NCBI GenBank assembly: GCA_016124495.1
Contig: WGNP01000004.1
Span: 62,001 to 126,000, forward strand
DNA from: Hyphomonas sp.
GTDB taxonomy: Bacteria; Pseudomonadota; Alphaproteobacteria; Caulobacterales; Hyphomonadaceae
DNA: 64,000 bases
Reading direction: 5' to 3'
The translations under genes and the position numbers were made by a program. Under the pieces are notes generated by a model that had not been told where the DNA came from, made no database searches, and was given only the letters and a program-made list of their open reading frames with translations. Positions 46,815 through 56,413 of the stretch are shown here, in pieces. Each line of letters begins with the position of its first letter. Positions within the stretch are counted from its first letter, which is position 1.

Positions 46815-47639
46815 ATGAAACTTGCGTTTTTCGGAGATGTCGTCGGAAAGCCAGGCCGCAGTGCGGTGCAATCGCACCTGCCGGGCCTCAAGGCGCGGCT
46901 GCGGCTCGATTTCGTGGTCGTCAACGGCGAGAACGCCGCCGGCGGCTTCGGCCTCACCAGCCAGATTGCCGAGGAATTCTTCGCCGCCGGCGCTGATTGC
47001 CTGACGCTCGGCGACCATGCCTGGGACCAGCGCGAGGCCCTCACCTATATCGAGCGCGAACCGCGCCTCCTGCGCCCGCTGAACTATCCGCCCGCCGCCC
47101 GCGCGCCGGGGAAGGGGGCGGAGCTCTTCACCCTCCCGGACGGGCGCCGCGTCGGCGTCATCCAGCTGCAGGGCAATGTCTTCATGCGCCAGTCGCTCGC
47201 CTGTCCCTTCGCTGCCGCTGACCTCGCGCTCGACCAGATGCCCCTGGGCGCGGTGGCCGACGCGATCATCGTCGACATGCACTGCGAGGCGACCTCGGAG
47301 AAGATGGCGATGGGCCACCACTGCGACGGCCGCGCCAGCCTCGTCGTCGGCAGCCATACCCATGTGCCCACCGCCGACACGATGATCCTCACCGGCGGCA
47401 CTGCGTACCAGACCGATGCCGGCATGTGCGGCGATTACGACTCGGTGATCGGCATGCAGAAGGAAGGCTCGCTCTACCGCTTCCAGTCGCAGCTCCCCGG
47501 CGAGCGCTACCAGCCCGCCCTCGGCGAAGGCACCCTCTGCGGCACCTATATCGAAACCGACGACCGCACCGGCCTCGCCCTGAAGATCGAACCCATCCGT
47601 ATCGGCGGCCGCCTCAGCCCGCAGGTTCCCGCAGCCTGA
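46815..47639 (+). CDS. TIGR00282 (YmdB-like) metallophosphoesterase
   Basis: A 274-residue calcineurin-like phosphoesterase of the YmdB group. Motifs in order: FFGDVVGKPGRSAV, VNGENAAGGFGL, GDHAWDQ, DMHCEATSEKMAMG, and GSHTHVPTADT. Bacillus YmdB hydrolyses 2',3'-cyclic nucleotides and affects sporulation and biofilm decisions; the function here is by family. It starts 91 bases after the terminator-ended gene, so it probably has its own promoter. Confidence 0.9.
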   Translation: MKLAFFGDVVGKPGRSAVQSHLPGLKARLRLDFVVVNGENAAGGFGLTSQIAEEFFAAGADCLTLGDHAWDQREALTYIEREPRLLRPLNYPPAARAPGKGAELFTLPDGRRVGVIQLQGNVFMRQSLACPFAAADLALDQMPLGAVADAIIVDMHCEATSEKMAMGHHCDGRASLVVGSHTHVPTADTMILTGGTAYQTDAGMCGDYDSVIGMQKEGSLYRFQSQLPGERYQPALGEGTLCGTYIETDDRTGLALKIEPIRIGGRLSPQVPAA

Positions 47640-48144
47640 ACCCGGCCCGCCGATCTTGAGACGGGGTGATAGCCAACCGTCACAGAGTAAGAACAGATGA
47701 GAATGAATGAGAAACAATTGCCATCCGATATGCACTGACTGCATACGGATGAATCCGGTTTTCGGGGGGTGGTGAGAGCAGAAGCCCGCACCTGCGCCTA
47801 CAAGAAACACCCCGCCCGAAAATCAAAATCCATACCCTTCAAGTGATCAGAAAAATACTTCCCCCATCTTTCGGCCACACCTCCGTCCACGGAGTTATAC
47901 TCTGCGCATGGTCACTGAATAGATTTCAGAGCCCCGAGACCCTCTCCTCCCATTTCATGGGAGAGGGGCCAGTGGCGCGCCCCCTTAACCCCTCTCCCGC
48001 ATCGCGGGAGGTGAGGGTCTTCGCCAGACAATACAGACCTCGAAACCAGCAACCCCGCCGATGACCCAAGGCGCTTCCCATCCCCCGGGCGCTGCGTTAG
48101 AGAGCCCCCAACGCATAAACCTGACAAAACCAAGAGGGTCATCT
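47640..48144. other. 505-base intergenic region with structured repeats
   Basis: No gene is supported here. A palindromic cluster lies at 47938-48019 (described separately), and a perfect small palindrome CTCCGTCCACGGAG is at 47881-47894. The rest is lower in GC and unstructured. The yebC-like gene's promoter should be at the right end; its ribosome-binding site (AGAGGG) is at about 48134. Confidence 0.45.
47938..48019. repeat. Palindromic intergenic repeat element
   Basis: An 82-base nested palindrome. The outer arms are GACCCTC (47938-47944) and GAGGGTC (48013-48019). Inside, CCTCTCC-type and GGAGAGG-type arms alternate with CATTTCATGGGA and a CCCGCATCGCGGG hairpin. This looks like one copy of a dispersed intergenic repeat of the CCCTCTCCC/GGGAGAGGG class common in alphaproteobacteria. 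Its function is unknown. Confidence 0.7.
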
Positions 48145-48900
48145 ATGGCTGGCCATAGCAAATGGGCGAATATCCAGCACCGCAAGGGCAAGCAGGACAA
48201 GAAGCGCGCGGTGCTGTTCGCGCGCCTCGCCAAGGAGATTACGGTCGCCTCGAAGATGGGCGGCTCCGATCCGGGCATGAACCCGCGCCTGCGCCTCGCC
48301 ATCCAGAACGCCAAGGGCGTCTCGGTGCCTAAGGAGAATATCCAGCGCGCTATCGACAAGGGCCAGAGCGCCGGCGGCGCCGATTATGCCGACATCCGCT
48401 ATGAGGGCGTCGGACCCGGCGGCGTCGGCATCATCATCGAGGCCTCCACCGACAACAAGAACCGCACCGCCACCGATGTCCGCTCCGCCTTCACCAAGAG
48501 CGGCGGCGCGCTCGGCACCACGGGCTCGGTCTCGTTCAATTTCGACCAGCTTGGCGAAATTGAATATCCGGCGCGCGCCGGCACCGCCGACGAGGTGATG
48601 GAAGCCGCGATCATGGCCGGCGCGCAGGATGTGCAGTCGGACGAAGACGGCCACTGGATCTACACCGCGCGCGAAGATTTCGCGGCAGTCACCACCGCGC
48701 TCGCTGAAACCTTTGGCGCCAGGGTCGAGCCGGTCTCGGCCAGGATCATCTGGAAACCTAAGGTCAACGCGTCTGTCTCAGGCGACAATGCCGACGCGCT
48801 GATGAAGCTGCTCGATGTCCTCGACGAACTCGACGACGTGCAGAACGTCTACGACAATTCGGAACTCTCGGAAGAAGAAATGGCGCGCCTCGCAGGATAA
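48145..48900 (+). CDS. YebC/PmpR family DNA-binding/translation factor
   Basis: A 251-residue YebC/TACO1 protein. The N terminus MAGHSKWANIQHRKGKQDKK is diagnostic, and RYEGVGPGGVGIIIE and the C-terminal DNAD-LMKLLDVLDELDDVQNVY follow. Family members are reported as transcriptional regulators or as ribosome-associated factors that help with polyproline stretches. The start at 48145 follows AGAGGG. In many proteobacteria it sits near ruvC; here ruvCAB is about 40 kb away. Confidence 0.95.
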   Translation: MAGHSKWANIQHRKGKQDKKRAVLFARLAKEITVASKMGGSDPGMNPRLRLAIQNAKGVSVPKENIQRAIDKGQSAGGADYADIRYEGVGPGGVGIIIEASTDNKNRTATDVRSAFTKSGGALGTTGSVSFNFDQLGEIEYPARAGTADEVMEAAIMAGAQDVQSDEDGHWIYTAREDFAAVTTALAETFGARVEPVSARIIWKPKVNASVSGDNADALMKLLDVLDELDDVQNVYDNSELSEEEMARLAG

Positions 48901-48971
48901 CTCCCATTGCTCCACCCACCATCTCATCCTTCGACTTCTCAGGACGAGCGCTCATCCGCTTTGAGAGCTAA

Positions 48972-49427
48972 GTGACAAAAGCATCTGCCATACGCATTGC
49001 CATCGCCTCCGACCACGCCGCCGTCGCCCTCAAGGCTGCGCTCGCCGGATGGCTGCGCGAACAGGGCCACGAAGTGGAAGATCTGGGTACGGACGGTGAG
49101 GCGAGCGTCGATTATCCGGATTTCGGCTATAAGCTCGCTGCCCATGTGGCCGCCGGAAAGGCGACACGCGGCATTGCCCTCTGCGGTACCGGCATCGGCA
49201 TCTCCATAGCGGTCAACCGCCACCCGGGGATGCGCTGCGCCCTCGTCTCGGAGCCGCTCTCGGCGGCCCTCGCGCGTGAGCACAACGACGCCAACGTCCT
49301 CGCGATGGGCGCCCGGATCATCGGAATCGAAATGGCCAGGGCCTGCATAACCGCCTTCCTGACCACGCCCTTCGGCGGCGACCGGCACGCGAGGCGCGTC
49401 GCGAAGCTGGGTGAAGCGCCCGTCTGA
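48972..49427 (+). CDS. rpiB: Ribose-5-phosphate isomerase B / RpiB-LacAB type
   Basis: A 151-residue RpiB. The motifs IAIASDHAAVALKAAL, VDYPDFGY, and GTGIGISIAVNRHPGMRCALVSE are typical; the Cys in IALCGTGIG is the base that drives isomerisation. It links ribose 5-phosphate to ribulose 5-phosphate, with Rpe (encoded at 24.9 kb) continuing the route. The start is a GTG at 48972. Confidence 0.93.
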   Translation: MTKASAIRIAIASDHAAVALKAALAGWLREQGHEVEDLGTDGEASVDYPDFGYKLAAHVAAGKATRGIALCGTGIGISIAVNRHPGMRCALVSEPLSAALAREHNDANVLAMGARIIGIEMARACITAFLTTPFGGDRHARRVAKLGEAPV

Positions 49428-49507
49428 CGTCTACGGATTATCTCTCCACAGGCCCTTGCGGGATACGCGCTTGAGCTCTCTCCTGCTGTAATTCCGGCTT
49501 CAAAGCT

Positions 49508-50680
49508 TCAAAAGCCTAATCCCAGGCTCTCCAGGATCGTCTCCGTATCGGCGCCGAGCCGCGGCGGAGGCAACCGCTGGCTGCTCGCGGGCGTCTCCGA
49601 GAAAACGACCGGGTGACGCATCGCGCGGTAGACGCCGATGTCCGGGCTGGAGACTTTCTGGAAGAAGTCCGTCGCGGCGAGATGCGCGTCGGTCAGAACT
49701 TCCGGCAGTGTGTTGTAGCGCATTGCCGGGATGTTTGCCTTGTCCAGTCGTTCCAGCCAGTCGTCCGTGGTGCGCGTAGCGGTGACGTCTTCGATCAGGG
49801 CGTAGAGGGCGCCGGTATTCTCGGTGCGGGCCTGGTAGGTGCTGAAGCGCGGGTCCTTGAAAATGTGCGGCATGCCGCCGATCTCGAAGAATTTTTCCCA
49901 TTGCTGATCCGAGTACGGAACAAGTCCGATATAGCCGTCCAGCGTCGGGTAGGGGCGCCGGTTCGGGTTGACCGAGCGGGTATAGGCGAGGTGGCCCCGG
50001 GGCGGAATGAAGGTCTCGCCATAGAGGTTCTCCACCATGTTGAAGAAGGTGAAGCATTCCAGCATCGGCACCTGAACGAACTGGCCTTCGCCGGTTTTGG
50101 CCTTGTGGAAAAGGGCGGCGAGCGTCGCATAGGTGGCAAACAGGCCCGCGGTCTTGTCGGCGACAAGGGAGGGCGCGTATTCCGGCCGGCCGCCGGAGCG
50201 CACGGCGTTGAGGTCGGCAAAGCCGGAGGCGCCCTGGATCAGGTCGTCATAGGCCTGGCGGAACTCGTAAGGCCCGCCTTTGCCGAAGCCGGCGCAATGG
50301 ACATAGACGATGCCGGGCCGCAGCGCCTTCACCTGTTCGTAGCCGAAGCCAAGGCGCTCCATGCCGGCAAGGCGGACATTGTGGAAGAAGACGTCGGCGG
50401 TCTTCAGGAGCTGCGTCAGCGCCGCCTTCCCCTCGGGGGTCTTGGCATCCAGCGTCATCGAGCGCTTGTTGCGGTTCAGCGCCATGTAGATCGGGCCGAG
50501 ATCGCCGGTCGGGGAGCTGCCCGCATAGCGCATCGTGTCCCCCTTGCCGGGCGGCTCGATCTTGATCACTTCGGCCCCGAGATCGGCGAGGATCATCGTC
50601 GCGAAGGGGCCCAGCACGACCGTGCTCATGTCGACGATACGGACACCCGACAACGGGCCGGTGCGGGGTGCGTCGGTCAT
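49508..50680 (-). CDS. Class III CoA-transferase (CaiB/BaiF family)
   Basis: A 390-residue CoA-transferase. The N-terminal signature is LSGVRIVDMSTVVLGPFATMILADLGAEVIKIEPP. The catalytic Asp is in AYDDLIQGASGFADLN at about residues 145-146, and the ADV-type FHNVRLAGMERLGFGYE follows the family. It moves CoA between carboxylic acids; the donor and acceptor are unknown. It converges with rpiB (80-base gap). With the esterase and the acyl-CoA ligase at 55-58 kb it hints at aromatic or fatty acid use. Confidence 0.9.
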   Translation of the reverse strand: MTDAPRTGPLSGVRIVDMSTVVLGPFATMILADLGAEVIKIEPPGKGDTMRYAGSSPTGDLGPIYMALNRNKRSMTLDAKTPEGKAALTQLLKTADVFFHNVRLAGMERLGFGYEQVKALRPGIVYVHCAGFGKGGPYEFRQAYDDLIQGASGFADLNAVRSGGRPEYAPSLVADKTAGLFATYATLAALFHKAKTGEGQFVQVPMLECFTFFNMVENLYGETFIPPRGHLAYTRSVNPNRRPYPTLDGYIGLVPYSDQQWEKFFEIGGMPHIFKDPRFSTYQARTENTGALYALIEDVTATRTTDDWLERLDKANIPAMRYNTLPEVLTDAHLAATDFFQKVSSPDIGVYRAMRHPVVFSETPASSQRLPPPRLGADTETILESLGLGF

Positions 50681-50750
50681 GGGCAGGTCTCCTCAGGCGG
50701 TGGCCGGTAAGTGCCTCGCAGGGCCCCTGCAGATCAAGCCTTTCTTCGGG

Positions 50751-52181
50751 TCAGAGGCCGAGCGCCTGCCGGGCCTCCTCGATATGCCCCGTCTTCGCCT
50801 TGAAGGCCGACCAGTCATCAGACGCCGCGATGGGATCCCACAGCGCCTCGACCTCCTCGATCACGAGGCTGACCGGCGCAGGCTTCTGAAAGTAGGGATG
50901 CGACAGCCGCACGGGCCGTACCGGCGTGCGGGCGAGCAGGGCAGCCCGCACCGGCGCGAAGGACGGGTGCGCATAGAGCGCGGCCTGAGGCGAGGCGGCG
51001 GCCCGCGCTTCATCCGCGCAGAACCAGTCGAAAAAGGTCTGCGGCCAGCTCGCCCCGCTATCGGTCATCCAGCCGTAGAGAGCCTGCAGCAGGCCGACGT
51101 CCTTCGCGCGGTCCCCAACCGGTGCGAGGCCGAGCAGGACATGTGTATGGGCGGCAAAGCTGGACTGATAGGCGGCCTCGTAAGGCGCCAGCGACGGGGC
51201 GAGGTCTTCGGCCTGCGCCAGCAGGAGGAGCGCCGAGGCGAGCTGTTGCAGCGCCCAGCCGCCCTGCACCGGCTGGCGGCCAAACCGGTAGAGGCCGTTC
51301 TGGTCGAAATAGGCCGCGGTGAAGTTCGGGTCGGACTGGGCCAGGAACCGCCAGGGGCCGAAATCGAAGGTCTCGCCGGTGATGTTGAAATTGTCGGTAT
51401 TCATCACACCGTGCACAAAGCCGGTGGCCATCCACTGGCCGATCATCCGGCCGGTCGCCACCGCGATCCGCTCCAGCAGGGCGCAGGCCTTGCGGGCCAT
51501 GTCCGGGTCATCGGCCTCCGGATGGAACTCCCCAACGCAGTAGTTCACCAGCTGCGCCATTGCCTCGCGGTCATCCAGGTACGCGCAGCGCTGGAAAGTG
51601 CCGAACCGGACATGGCTGTGCGACAGGCGCACGAGTACCGAGGCGCGGGTGGGGGAGGGCTCGTCATTGCGCTCCAGCGCCTCGCCCGTCTCGAACAGGC
51701 TGAACGCCTTGGAGGTGTTCACGCCAAGCGCTTCGAGATAGCTGGCCGCCAGGATTTCGCGCACCCCGCCCTTCAGCGTCAGGCGGCCATCGCCGCGCCG
51801 TGACCAGGGCGTCTGGCCTGACCCCTTGGTGCCGAGGTCGAGAAGGCGGCCTGCAGGGTCGCGCAGCTGTGCGAAAAGGAAGCCGCGCCCGTCACCGAGG
51901 TCGGGATTGTAGGTGCCGAACTGGTGGCCGTGATAGCGCATCGCGAGCGGCTGCGGCAGGTTCACCGGCAGGGGATCAAATCGCGCGAAGTGCTGCGCCC
52001 AGCCGGAATCGCTGAGGCTGCCGAGGCCCACCGCCTCCGCCCATCGCTGGTTGCGCCAGCGCAACACTTGTTGCGGAAAATTTGCAGCCTGTACCGGATC
52101 GGCAAATTTTTCCGCAAGCTGCAGGAAGGGTGGGCTTACAGTTCTGTTTTCAGACTTCTTTGCATTTTCTGGGTAACCCAA
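50751..52181 (-). CDS. selO: SelO, pseudokinase AMPylator (short-tailed form)
   Basis: A 476-residue SelO (YdiU) protein. It AMPylates Ser/Thr/Tyr residues by using ATP in a flipped orientation. The key residues fit Pseudomonas syringae SelO: D263 and N264 in GVMNTDNFN and D273 in FDFGPW (D252, N253 and D262 there), and KGSGQTPWSR holds the phosphate-binding Lys. The C terminus ends in ARQALGL and lacks the Cys or Sec residue of longer homologues. The start is a TTG at 52181 with AAGG about 11 bases ahead. It is divergent from the TonB-dependent receptor. Confidence 0.92.
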   Translation of the reverse strand: MGYPENAKKSENRTVSPPFLQLAEKFADPVQAANFPQQVLRWRNQRWAEAVGLGSLSDSGWAQHFARFDPLPVNLPQPLAMRYHGHQFGTYNPDLGDGRGFLFAQLRDPAGRLLDLGTKGSGQTPWSRRGDGRLTLKGGVREILAASYLEALGVNTSKAFSLFETGEALERNDEPSPTRASVLVRLSHSHVRFGTFQRCAYLDDREAMAQLVNYCVGEFHPEADDPDMARKACALLERIAVATGRMIGQWMATGFVHGVMNTDNFNITGETFDFGPWRFLAQSDPNFTAAYFDQNGLYRFGRQPVQGGWALQQLASALLLLAQAEDLAPSLAPYEAAYQSSFAAHTHVLLGLAPVGDRAKDVGLLQALYGWMTDSGASWPQTFFDWFCADEARAAASPQAALYAHPSFAPVRAALLARTPVRPVRLSHPYFQKPAPVSLVIEEVEALWDPIAASDDWSAFKAKTGHIEEARQALGL

Positions 52182-52359
52182 GGGAGTTTGGCCTTCCGTA
52201 ACGGTGTAAGGAACATACCGGGTTCCAATTAGGTATGCTGCATCGCAGCACAGATCGCTACTTGCACTGCGTTTCAGACGCTTAATGATGATATTTGGTC
52301 AAATTCATGACAAGCTGCATAAGCTTGCGCCAGACCGTAACAGTTTCGGGAGGAAACCA

Positions 52360-55293
52360 ATGAAGACTTTCAAAGGAATGCTATTTTATGCATCGGCCAT
52401 TGCGCTCAGCGGCTCTTTTGCCGCCCAGGCGCAGGAGGACGGCGAAGAGCGCAAGCTTGAGACGGTGACGGTCACCGGCTCGCTTATTCAGGGCACGCCG
52501 GAAGACGCCGCTCTGCCCGTCGATGTGCTTTCGGCGGAAGACCTTCGCCTGCAGGGCAATCCTTCGGCGCTCGACCTCATCAAGTCGCTGCCGGTCTCCA
52601 GCGGTGTGCTCGGCGACACCAACCAGTTCGACGGACGCGCCCAGGGCTCGGAAGGCTCCGGTACGGTCAACCTTCGCGGCCTCGGTGCCTCGCGCACCCT
52701 GGTTCTGCTGGACGGCAAGCGCCTCGCGTCCAACCCGTTTGCCTTCGCAGGCAGCGGCGCGGTCGACACCAACATCCTGCCGCTGGCCGCGATCGGCCGG
52801 ATTGAAATCCTGAAAGACGGCGCCGCGGCAACCTATGGCTCAGACGCCGTGGCGGGTGTCGTGAACTTCATCACGCGCACCGATTTCGACGGCTTTGAAG
52901 TGGGCGGCGATTACAAGTTCGTGGATGGCTCCGACGGCGATTACACCGTAAATGCGGTTGGCGGCTGGGACACCGATTTCGGCAACTTCCTGCTTGCAGC
53001 AGGCTACCAGCACCGGTCGGAGCTGGCGACCACCGAACGCGACTGGGCTTTGCGCGATTATCTCGGTAACCCGCAGGGCGGCTGGTCGCTTGTCGGCAAC
53101 CCGGGCGCTTTCCTTCCCGTCGGCGCAACTTTTGCACCGGTTCAGGGGGTCACCCGTGACCCTGCCTGCGGAACCTTTGCTGGCATTCGCCTTTTCTCCG
53201 GCGCCACGCCGGTCTGTAGTTTCCAGTTCACGCCGTTCGACAACATCGTGGAAGAGGAAAATCGCTACCAGGTTCTCGGCAAGGCAGACTTTGACCTTAG
53301 CGAGAAGCACAACCTGTCGCTTCAGGCGTTCTACTCGGCCACCGAAGTGCCGCAGATTGCGTTCTCGCCGTCATTCCCGCCGGTTGGCGGCGCCAGCGCG
53401 CCCACAGCTGATGCATCCCTGATCCCCGGACAGTTCTTCGTTCCAGGGACCAACCCTGGCTTCCAGGCCCTCAGAGCGCAGAATCCCGGACTCGTATCAC
53501 CTGCAGCTGCCGGTGCGTTCCTGATCGCAACCCGGCCTCTCGGTTGGGGCGGGAACGACCTTGCAGGCGGCCGGGGTTCTGAGCGCAGCTTCCGCGAGTT
53601 CGAGCATTACCGCATTTCGGCGGAACTGAAGGGTGAACTGACCGAATCCATAAACTACGCCACCTCGTTCACCACCGGTTCGCAGACCGGCCGGCGCACG
53701 AACGAAGATACCGTGGTCAACCGCTATGCCCTGGCGCTGCGCGGCCTTGGCGGCGCAAACTGCAACGTGGCGGCCAATACGCCCGGTCTCAACAACTGCC
53801 TCTGGTTCAACCCGTTCTCGAATGCGATCCAGACCAACCGAATAACCGGTGCGGTCAACCCGAACTTCACGGCAGCCAACTCGCTTGAAGTGCTCGATTT
53901 CATCCTCGAAGACAGCTTCACTGAGCAGGAGATCAAGCTGACGGTTCTTGAGGGCGTCCTCAGCGGGCAGGCACCGATCAGCCTTGCAGGCGGGGATATC
54001 GGCTGGGCTTTCGGCGGCCAGTACCGGAAGGAAGAGTTCGACCGTCAGTATAATGACATTTCGAACCTTGACGTCACGCCGTGCATCGCGACCGTGACGA
54101 CCGGGACGAGGACCTGTGCGCAGCCGGTCGGCGCACTGGGCTTCCTTGCGGGGTCGCGCCCGCTCAGCGCAGAGCAGGACGTCTATGCACTGTTCGGCGA
54201 ACTCAGCCTGCCGTTCACCGACAGTCTCAATGCATCGCTTGCAGCTCGCTTCGAGGATTACGGCGGCGATATCGGATCGACCTTCGATCCGAAGCTCTCC
54301 GTGAAGTGGCAGGTTGCCGAACCGCTCGCCTTCCGGGGTTCGGTTGGCACGACCTTCCGCGGTCCTGCGCTCACACAGGTCGCGACAGGCTCTGTCACCT
54401 CGCTGCAGAACGTGGGCGGCACTTTCCGCGCGGTCGATATTGCAGGCAACCCCGGCCTGACACCTGAAAGCGCGCTGACCTACAATCTCGGCGCGATCTT
54501 CCAGCCGGGCAACCTGAACCTTTCCGTTGACTACTGGAGCTTTGACTTCGACGATTCCGTCGTGACGGAACCGGTCGCAAACATGGTCGCGGCAATGTTC
54601 CCGGGTAACTCGGCGGTCAATTGCGGGACCCCTGCTTTTGCTGCGCTCCAGGCCCGCTTCACGTTCACCGGCGCATGTGCGGTGACCAACGTCTCGCGCC
54701 TGAATACGAAGTCTATCAACGGCCCGAACATCAAGACGTCGGGTATCGACGTGCTGGCGGACTATACGTTCGAAGACTTCAACGGACGGGGAGTTGATCT
54801 CGAGATCGGTGGTAGCGGCAGCTATGTTCTTGAGTACGAAGTGGGAGAAGTGACCGTTGAAGGGATCACTGTCGGCCAGCCATTCTCGGCAGTCGGCTTC
54901 CTCAACTTCCAGACCATCGCGACTCCGCTGCCGGAGTTGAAGTTTGAGGCCTACGCCAACGCGTCGACCGACAACATCAACGCCCGCCTGACGGCTCGCT
55001 ACATCGGCGAGTATGAAGACCAGCGCAGCACCCTGTTCACGGCGCCGAACACCGCCACGGGTACGCCCTTCATCCTGGCGCAGGGCCAGACGATCAAGTC
55101 GCAGGTCAACTATGACGGCACAGTGGTCCTCTCGCTCCCGGGTGATACGACCCTGTCCTTCTCTGTCGAGAACATCCTCGACACGAAGCCGCCGTTCGCG
55201 CGCCTCGAGCTGAACTATGATCCGTTCACGGGCGACGCCGTTGGCCGGACATTCAAGATCGGCTTCACCAAGCGCTTCGGCGCTGGCAGCTGA
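52360..55293 (+). CDS. TonB-dependent outer-membrane receptor
   Basis: A 977-residue receptor with a signal peptide (cleavage near AAQAQ) and a TonB box-like ETVTVTGS. The plug has VDVLSAEDLRLQGNPSALD, VNLRGLGASRTLVLLDGKRL, and IEILKDGAAATYGSDAVAGVVNFITR. A 22-strand barrel ends in GRTFKIGFTKRF. These plug motifs are typical of Sphingomonas/Caulobacter receptors for large ligands such as oligosaccharides or siderophores; the ligand is not predictable. GGGAGG precedes the ATG at 52360. It is ended by a strong terminator. Confidence 0.93.
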   Translation: MKTFKGMLFYASAIALSGSFAAQAQEDGEERKLETVTVTGSLIQGTPEDAALPVDVLSAEDLRLQGNPSALDLIKSLPVSSGVLGDTNQFDGRAQGSEGSGTVNLRGLGASRTLVLLDGKRLASNPFAFAGSGAVDTNILPLAAIGRIEILKDGAAATYGSDAVAGVVNFITRTDFDGFEVGGDYKFVDGSDGDYTVNAVGGWDTDFGNFLLAAGYQHRSELATTERDWALRDYLGNPQGGWSLVGNPGAFLPVGATFAPVQGVTRDPACGTFAGIRLFSGATPVCSFQFTPFDNIVEEENRYQVLGKADFDLSEKHNLSLQAFYSATEVPQIAFSPSFPPVGGASAPTADASLIPGQFFVPGTNPGFQALRAQNPGLVSPAAAGAFLIATRPLGWGGNDLAGGRGSERSFREFEHYRISAELKGELTESINYATSFTTGSQTGRRTNEDTVVNRYALALRGLGGANCNVAANTPGLNNCLWFNPFSNAIQTNRITGAVNPNFTAANSLEVLDFILEDSFTEQEIKLTVLEGVLSGQAPISLAGGDIGWAFGGQYRKEEFDRQYNDISNLDVTPCIATVTTGTRTCAQPVGALGFLAGSRPLSAEQDVYALFGELSLPFTDSLNASLAARFEDYGGDIGSTFDPKLSVKWQVAEPLAFRGSVGTTFRGPALTQVATGSVTSLQNVGGTFRAVDIAGNPGLTPESALTYNLGAIFQPGNLNLSVDYWSFDFDDSVVTEPVANMVAAMFPGNSAVNCGTPAFAALQARFTFTGACAVTNVSRLNTKSINGPNIKTSGIDVLADYTFEDFNGRGVDLEIGGSGSYVLEYEVGEVTVEGITVGQPFSAVGFLNFQTIATPLPELKFEAYANASTDNINARLTARYIGEYEDQRSTLFTAPNTATGTPFILAQGQTIKSQVNYDGTVVLSLPGDTTLSFSVENILDTKPPFARLELNYDPFTGDAVGRTFKIGFTKRFGAGS

Positions 55294-55318
55294 ACCAGCC
55301 GGTCTTCGGACCTGGTCG

Positions 55319-55349
55319 AGCGGCCCCCGGAAACGGGGGCCGCTTTTTT
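55319..55349 (+). terminator. Rho-independent terminator after the TonB-dependent receptor
   Basis: AGCGGCCCCCG (55319-55329) and CGGGGGCCGCT (55334-55344) form an 11-base perfect stem with a GAAA tetraloop, followed by a run of T residues up to 55349. Confidence 0.95.
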
Positions 55350-55453
55350 ATGTGCTTCCGGCGAGCAAAAAGACCGGGCGTAAAGACCCGCCTGCTTTGG
55401 GGCCGATCCAGACGGTCGATGCCTTGATGCCTGCAAGGCGCAGGCGGCGTGCG

Positions 55454-56413
55454 TCAGAGCGCGCCAAGGGCCCGGCCGGTGATCTCTCCGGCTTCGCGCG
55501 CGGCCTGCCGGGCGGTCGAGGAGATCGGGGTCAGGTTCAGGAAGCCGTGCACCATTGAGGCGTAGTCGCGGTCGGAGACCTTGATACCGAGGCCGCGCAG
55601 CCTGGCGGCGTAGGCGAGACCCTCATCGTGCAGGGGATCCCAGCCGCAGACGATAATGTGCGCCGGGGGCAGGGCCTTCAGATCGTCCGGCGGCGCGAAC
55701 AGGGGCGATATGCGCCGGTCCATGTAAGCACCGGGGTCGGGAAGGTAGTGACCCCGGAAGAACTCGAACAGGCTGGCCGAAATGAACAGGCCGCTTTCCT
55801 GCGGCGTCATCGGTTTGGAGCGGATGTCGGCGAACTGGAGGAGGGGATAGAGCAGCAGCTGGAAAGCGGGCTTTGGCCCGCGCGCCCGCACCATTTCCTG
55901 GGCGAGGTAGGCCGCCAGGTTGCCGCCGGCGCTGTCGCCCGCCACGGCCACGCGGGCCGGGTCGATGCCGGCTTTTGCCCAGCCTCTCTCCTGCACCCAG
56001 GCCCAGGCGGCGAGCGCATCCTCATGGGCGCTGGGAAAGCGGTTTTCGGGCGCGAGACGGTAGTCGACGGCGAGCACGCGGCAGCGCGAGCCTTCGGCAA
56101 GTCGCCGGCAGAGCATGTCATGGCTGTCGAGATCGCCGAGGACGAAGCCGCCGCCATGGAAGAACAGGATGCCGGGGCCGGGCGGCACGCCCGCACCGAG
56201 GGGCACATAAAGGCGCGCCCTGATGTTGCCGGCGGCGCCCGGAAGGATCAGCAGGCGGACTTCCGCCAGCTCCGGCGCATCCGGCTCGGCGCTATAGTCC
56301 ATGCGCAGGAATTCGCGGCGCAGGCGGTCGACGGGCAGCTTCAGGTCAAGCGGCTTCAGTTCCGGAAAACTGAACCGGCCGCGAAGGTTGCGAAGGGCGT
56401 CATCGAGCGTCAT
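55454..56413 (-). CDS. HSL-family esterase/lipase (alpha/beta hydrolase)
   Basis: A 319-residue esterase of the hormone-sensitive-lipase group. The oxyanion motif HGGGF is in LFFHGGGFVLGDLD. The nucleophile elbow is GDSAGGN, the acid is in WDPLHDEG and the His is in MVHGFLNL. It hydrolyses short acyl esters; it lacks a signal peptide and so is cytoplasmic. The start is the ATG at 56413; an upstream TTG at 56434 is possible. Confidence 0.9.
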   Translation of the reverse strand: MTLDDALRNLRGRFSFPELKPLDLKLPVDRLRREFLRMDYSAEPDAPELAEVRLLILPGAAGNIRARLYVPLGAGVPPGPGILFFHGGGFVLGDLDSHDMLCRRLAEGSRCRVLAVDYRLAPENRFPSAHEDALAAWAWVQERGWAKAGIDPARVAVAGDSAGGNLAAYLAQEMVRARGPKPAFQLLLYPLLQFADIRSKPMTPQESGLFISASLFEFFRGHYLPDPGAYMDRRISPLFAPPDDLKALPPAHIIVCGWDPLHDEGLAYAARLRGLGIKVSDRDYASMVHGFLNLTPISSTARQAAREAGEITGRALGAL

